Assembly (NCBI GenBank): GCA_031375105.1
Contig: JANMHJ010000040.1
Location: forward strand, 1 to 64,000
Length of the DNA stretch: 64,000 bases
Direction of reading: 5' to 3'
Source: JANMDU01 sp031375105
Lineage (GTDB): Bacteria > Pseudomonadota > Gammaproteobacteria > Burkholderiales > Burkholderiaceae_C
Under the pieces are notes generated by a model that saw nothing but the letters and a program-made list of their open reading frames with translations, did not search any database and was not told where the DNA came from. Position 1 is the stretch's first letter; every line of letters begins with the position of its first letter. The position numbers were made by a program, and so were the translations under genes. Shown here piece after piece: positions 60,762-64,000 of the stretch.

Positions 60762-61568
60762 ATGATGACATTAATCGACTATGCGGCCTACCAAACCTTG
60801 AATATCACCCGTTGTGGCGAAGGCGGTTTCGTGCTCGACATTCAAATGAAGGCACTCAACGGAAAACTCCCTACGGCAGGCCATGCCGGTCACAGCGAGC
60901 TCACGGAAATTTGGCGCGATGTGAGCCGAGACGATTCAGTCAAAGTTGCTGTGCTGCGCGGAGAAGGCTTGGGTTTTTCGGGCGGCGGAGATTTAGCCTT
61001 GGTCCAAGACATGGCGCAGGATTTTGAGGTGCGCAGCCGGGTCTGGAAAGAAGCAAGGGATTTGGTTTACAACGTGATCAATTGCGATAAGCCCATCGTG
61101 AGCGCGATGCATGGCCCCGCTGTGGGCGCAGGCTTGGTCGCCGGGCTACTTGCTGATATTTCGATTGCAGCAGACACTGCCAAAATCGTCGATGGCCACA
61201 CGCGCCTTGGCGTGGCCGCAGGCGATCATGCTGCCATCATTTGGCCGCTACTTTGCGGCATGGCCAAGGCCAAGTATTACCTGTTGCTTTGCGAATCTGT
61301 GAGCGGTGCGGAGGCCGAGCGCATTGGCTTGGTGTCGCTTTGCGTACCGCAAGATCAGCTGCTACAGAAGGCTTATGAAGTGGCCGACAGGCTGGCTGCG
61401 GGCAGCCAAAGCGCGATCCGCTGGACGAAATATGCGCTGAATAACTGGTTGCGCCAAGCCGGCCCGAGCTTTGATGCCTCGCTCGCGCTGGAATTCATGG
61501 GTTTTGGCGGGCCGGACGTGCGCGAAGGTGTGGCCAGCTTGCGCGAGAGGCGTAGCCCGAAGTATTGA
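60762..61568 (+). CDS. Enoyl-CoA hydratase/isomerase family protein
   Basis: 268 residues of the crotonase fold. The oxyanion region LRGEGLGFSGGGDLALVQ and MHGPAVGAGLVAGLLADISIA are present, with the C-terminal part FMGFGGPDVREGVASLRERR. The second glutamate of classical hydratases is not obvious, so hydratase versus isomerase activity is open. Start ATG 60762. Confidence 0.88.
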   Translation: MMTLIDYAAYQTLNITRCGEGGFVLDIQMKALNGKLPTAGHAGHSELTEIWRDVSRDDSVKVAVLRGEGLGFSGGGDLALVQDMAQDFEVRSRVWKEARDLVYNVINCDKPIVSAMHGPAVGAGLVAGLLADISIAADTAKIVDGHTRLGVAAGDHAAIIWPLLCGMAKAKYYLLLCESVSGAEAERIGLVSLCVPQDQLLQKAYEVADRLAAGSQSAIRWTKYALNNWLRQAGPSFDASLALEFMGFGGPDVREGVASLRERRSPKY

Positions 61569-61635
61569 GCTTTCCCGCTATGCAATGTGTAGCTTGCGTG
61601 CTAAGCTCGTTGACATCTTCTAGGAGACTTACCTT

Positions 61636-62373
61636 ATGAGCGACAGCAATAACCCCATAAACAGCACCTTTGGCAAGTTTGTCCCAGGCTTTGATTTCTT
61701 GCAAGGCTTGGCCAGCTCGGCGGTGAAGGGTGCGGCCCAAGGTATTCCGCAGCTACCCAATCCGGCGAACTGGGTCGCGCCTACGCTGAGTGTGGAAGAG
61801 CTGGATAAGCGCATTCAAGAGCTGAAAACGGTGCAATTTTGGCTCGATCAAAACGCCAAAGCACTGCAAGCCACTGTGACGGCGCTTGAAGTGCAGAAAA
61901 TGACGCTGGCTACCCTCAAAGGCATGAACTTCAATATGGGCGATGTCGCCAATGCCTTCAAGCTCAAAGCCACGGAGACGATGGCGGGCGCGGTGAACAC
62001 TGCCCTAGGTAAACCGACTGCAAAAAAATCTCCTAAGAAGAAGGTCGGCGCGACTTCTGCCAAGAGTGCTGGCTTGGTTGATCCGATGCAATGGTGGGGT
62101 TCTCTCACACAACAGTTTGGCAATATTGCTGCTGAAGCGATGAAAGATGCCGGCAAGAAAACTGCGATGGACACCACGAAAAACATGGCCAAAGCGATGA
62201 CACAAAGCGCCGTGAACACCGCGATGAATACCGCCAAATCTGCTGCACAAGCCGCTTCCACTACGGCGCAGAATGCTAGTAAATCCATAGCAGCTCGCGC
62301 AGCAAAATCAACGGCCAATGCCCAAAAAGCTGCAAAAACAGCCACTAAAAAAGTAGCTGCAAAACGCAGATGA
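61636..62373 (+). CDS. phaM: PHA granule-associated protein, PhaM type
   Basis: 245 residues. N-terminal FGKFVPGFDFLQGLASSA and WVAPTLSVEELDKRIQELKTVQFWLDQ are typical of PhaM, which activates PHB synthase and ties granules to the nucleoid. The C-terminal third is an Ala/Lys-rich histone-like tail (AKSTANAQKAAKTATKKVAA) for DNA binding. It overlaps the FIST gene by ATGA. A 43-bp repeat copy lies within the tail. No phaC is in the window. Confidence 0.85.
   Translation: MSDSNNPINSTFGKFVPGFDFLQGLASSAVKGAAQGIPQLPNPANWVAPTLSVEELDKRIQELKTVQFWLDQNAKALQATVTALEVQKMTLATLKGMNFNMGDVANAFKLKATETMAGAVNTALGKPTAKKSPKKKVGATSAKSAGLVDPMQWWGSLTQQFGNIAAEAMKDAGKKTAMDTTKNMAKAMTQSAVNTAMNTAKSAAQAASTTAQNASKSIAARAAKSTANAQKAAKTATKKVAAKRR
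62250..62292 (+). repeat. 43-bp dispersed repeat, copy in phaM tail
   Basis: Starts AGCCGCTTCCACTACGGCG and ends AAATCCATAGCA. Encodes AASTTAQNASKSIA, same frame as in pilS. Confidence 0.6.
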
Positions 62374-63719
62374 AATCTTTTTCCTTCGCGCATGCCACGC
62401 ATCCGCAATGGCGCATGTGCGCAGGGCTGGTGATCGCGCAACTTCGCGCCCAGATGGCGCTGCCCGAGCATGCCGCTGCTCCGCCGCTAGGCATCCTCTA
62501 TTTCACCGATCATTACGCGGCTGAGGCGCAAGCGCTGCTGGAGTTGCTGCGCCAAGAGCTGCCGCAGGTGAGCGATTGGGTAGGTACGGTGGGCGTGGGT
62601 ATTGCGTCGAACAATGTGGAGTATTTTGATGAGCCTGCGATGGCTGTCATGCTCTGCGATCTGCCGCGCGAGCAGTATCGGGTGTTCAGCGGCATCGCGC
62701 CTTTGGTGGCGAGCAAAGCATTCGTGCCACACAGCGCTTTGGTGCATGCGGATGGGCGAACGCCTGATTTGGCAGAACTGCTGGGCGAGCTTGCCGGGCG
62801 CACATCATCCAACTATCTCTTCGGTGGGTTGGCTGCGAGCCGCCATACCGCACCGCAATTGGCGCTGCATCAGGACAGTCAGAACACAGGTGTGTTTCAA
62901 GGCGGTTTGAGTGGCGTGGCTTTCAGCGAAGGCGTGGCGTTGATCTCGCGGGTGACGCAAGGCTGTGAGCCGATTCGATTGCCAGACGGCAAAAAAACCA
63001 AAGCGCATCGCATCACCAAGAGTGATCAGCATGTGGTGCTGGAGCTGGATGGTGAGCCCGCGCTAGATGTGCTGCTGGATGAATTGGGCGTATCTTTAAG
63101 CGATCCGCAACGTGCGGTGATCAGTTTGCGACAAACTTTTGTGGGGCTGACCAGTGGAGCGCCTGAGCAGAGCTTGGCGCGCAGCCAAGGCAGAGCTGTG
63201 GAAAACCGCCAAGGCAGTGGAATTGAGCGCGGCCAAGGCCGCTTTGGCGCAGACACGCGGGTGCGCCATCTCGTGGGGCTTGATCCGCTGCGGCGCGGTA
63301 TTGCTGTGGCTGATCTGGTGCCTGAGGGCAGTGAGTTGACGTTTTGTGAACGCAACAAAGAGGCGGCGCGGCGTGATTTGATGCGCATTTGCGCAGAGAT
63401 TCGGGAAGAATTAGAGCCTGAAGAGGAACTTCTAGAGGCGGCTTCTGATTCGCAGAATACTACTGATTTGATAGCATCTAACGAACGCTCTATAACGGGA
63501 AGTGGCCAATTTGGCTCTAAAAACATCATGGGTGCGATCTACGTGAGCTGCGCAGGCCGTGGCGGCCCGCATTTTGGTGGTGATAGTGCTGAGCTACAAA
63601 TTGTGCGCCATGCTTTAGGCGATGTGCCGCTGGTGGGTTTCTTCGCAGGCGGCGAGATTGCGCATCAGCATGTCTATGGCTACACCGGTGTGCTCACGGT
63701 GTTTACCGCCCCTGCTTGA
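62370..63719 (+). CDS. FIST domain sensory protein
   Basis: 449 residues. FIST_N (VGTVGVGIASNNVEYFDEPA, ...) and FIST_C (MGAIYVSCAGRGGPHFGGDS, VGFFAGGEIAHQHVYGYTGV) are clear. FIST domains are small-ligand sensors; the NosP subgroup binds haem and NO. Whether this one has a haem His cannot be settled here. A stretch of about 20 residues (SQNTTDLIASNERSITG) in the C-domain insert is encoded by a 43-bp repeat. Coupled with phaM, a pairing common in Burkholderiales. Confidence 0.88.
   Translation: MKSFSFAHATHPQWRMCAGLVIAQLRAQMALPEHAAAPPLGILYFTDHYAAEAQALLELLRQELPQVSDWVGTVGVGIASNNVEYFDEPAMAVMLCDLPREQYRVFSGIAPLVASKAFVPHSALVHADGRTPDLAELLGELAGRTSSNYLFGGLAASRHTAPQLALHQDSQNTGVFQGGLSGVAFSEGVALISRVTQGCEPIRLPDGKKTKAHRITKSDQHVVLELDGEPALDVLLDELGVSLSDPQRAVISLRQTFVGLTSGAPEQSLARSQGRAVENRQGSGIERGQGRFGADTRVRHLVGLDPLRRGIAVADLVPEGSELTFCERNKEAARRDLMRICAEIREELEPEEELLEAASDSQNTTDLIASNERSITGSGQFGSKNIMGAIYVSCAGRGGPHFGGDSAELQIVRHALGDVPLVGFFAGGEIAHQHVYGYTGVLTVFTAPA
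63458..63500 (-). repeat. 43-bp dispersed repeat, copy in FIST gene
   Basis: On the minus strand it starts TCCCGTTATAGAGCGTTCG and ends AAATCAGTAGTA. Read by the gene as TTDLIASNERSITG, in the usual frame. Confidence 0.65.
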
Positions 63720-63747
63720 TTGTCTGATTGCTAAACGACCCTAGCGC

Positions 63748-63766
63748 GGTATCAAATTCTGATACC
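63748..63766. promoter_or_regulatory. Perfect inverted repeat upstream of last gene
   Basis: GGTATCA-AATTC-TGATACC, 7-bp arms, 29 bp after the FIST stop codon. Could be an operator for the gene at 63860 or a weak terminator. Confidence 0.4.
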
Positions 63767-63859
63767 CATCGCTCTGCGCCATGCGGCTGCACAAGCTTTT
63801 GAGAGCAAACGTGCATTCCCTCAGATGATCCGTTCATGTTCAACCCTTCAGGCCTTCAC

Positions 63860-64000
63860 ATGAATCCTTCTCATCTCAACAGCGTTTCTCAGCAGCGCTT
63901 TCATACCGCTTTGATGGCTATGGCCTTCGCTGCGATCAGCTTTGCCGTCTTCTTTCCGCTTCTCGCGCCCCTGCTGCCGCATATTCCTACCAGCGGCCAC
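63860..64000 (+). CDS. Start of a small membrane or exported protein (partial)
   Basis: 47 codons to the right edge, from ATG 63860 (or in-frame ATG 63836). MNPSHLNSVSQQRFHTALM then a long hydrophobic segment AMAFAAISFAVFFPLLAPLL followed by PHIPTSGH. The pattern fits a signal-anchored protein such as DUF2946, but the decisive part is outside the window. Confidence 0.5.
   Translation, partial: MNPSHLNSVSQQRFHTALMAMAFAAISFAVFFPLLAPLLPHIPTSGH

Noticed and set aside
1..64000. tRNA, rRNA, tmRNA or 4.5S RNA genes
   Set aside because: No cloverleaf with GGTTCRA-type arm and no conserved rRNA or SRP RNA stretch noticed while reading both strands; a covariance search would be needed to be sure.

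Overview
This window looks like a chromosomal stretch from a betaproteobacterium of the order Burkholderiales, most likely Comamonadaceae or a close relative. The pointers are the pilS-pilR-ampD block next to a CcsA-like gene, dusB-fis-purH, a PhaM-type granule protein, Bug-type tripartite tricarboxylate receptors, a lysine/alanine-rich histone-like protein, class Ia nrdAB behind paired NrdR boxes, and CIRCE-controlled groESL. The family-level placement is inference. I saw no rRNA, tRNA, CRISPR array or prophage.

Layout. 1-3.8 kb: the end of a flavodoxin-fold quinone reductase gene, an NMT1/THI5-like binding protein and groES-groEL. 3.8-6.1 kb: a small AT-richer island with a frame-split HEPN-domain gene, a DUF433/DUF5615 toxin-antitoxin pair and an antitoxin-like remnant. 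6.1-12.8 kb: SirB1-type protein, PLP aminotransferase, YgjP-type metallopeptidase, a large unknown protein with a (Pro-Ala)n tract, and a TAXI-type receptor. 12.9-15.8 kb: a histidine-rich metal-handling group with a HupE/UreJ protein and an EamA transporter with a His-rich tail. 15.9-23.8 kb: a long leftward copper/heavy-metal operon with MerT/MerP-like proteins, a CusF-like protein, a DUF411 protein, a cupredoxin, a CopA multicopper oxidase, a TolC-like channel and a 41-residue microprotein. 23.9-27.3 kb: a LysR regulator facing a threonine-synthase-like enzyme and a Bug receptor. 27.4-29.3 kb: a CDF transporter and an HMA/MauE-like membrane protein, divergent from a MerR/CadR-type regulator across a classic 19-bp-spacer promoter.

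29.4-35.5 kb is the most distinctive locus. Two seven-bladed RCC1-repeat lipoproteins bracket a single-domain globin and a LuxR-type response regulator with a hybrid histidine kinase. The same ATGACTAATTTCA motif precedes three of these transcription units. 35.5-42.7 kb: glycerophosphodiesterase, a polar amino acid ABC transporter, a Bug receptor and an acyl-CoA ligase. 42.8-44.1 kb: an HNH endonuclease gene between long inverted repeats. 44.2-51.1 kb: ffh, a CcsA-like protein, pilS, pilR and ampD. 51.4-56 kb: nrdA and nrdB. 56-64 kb: histone-like protein, a YqaA-type membrane protein, dusB-fis-purH, a retropepsin-like protease, an enoyl-CoA hydratase, PhaM, a FIST protein and the start of a small secreted protein.

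A 43-bp dispersed repeat cuts across this whole layout. I find about 15 convincing copies, most of them inside genes. In those genes it is almost always read in the one stop-free frame of the strand used, and it even supplies signal-peptide codons of four exported proteins.
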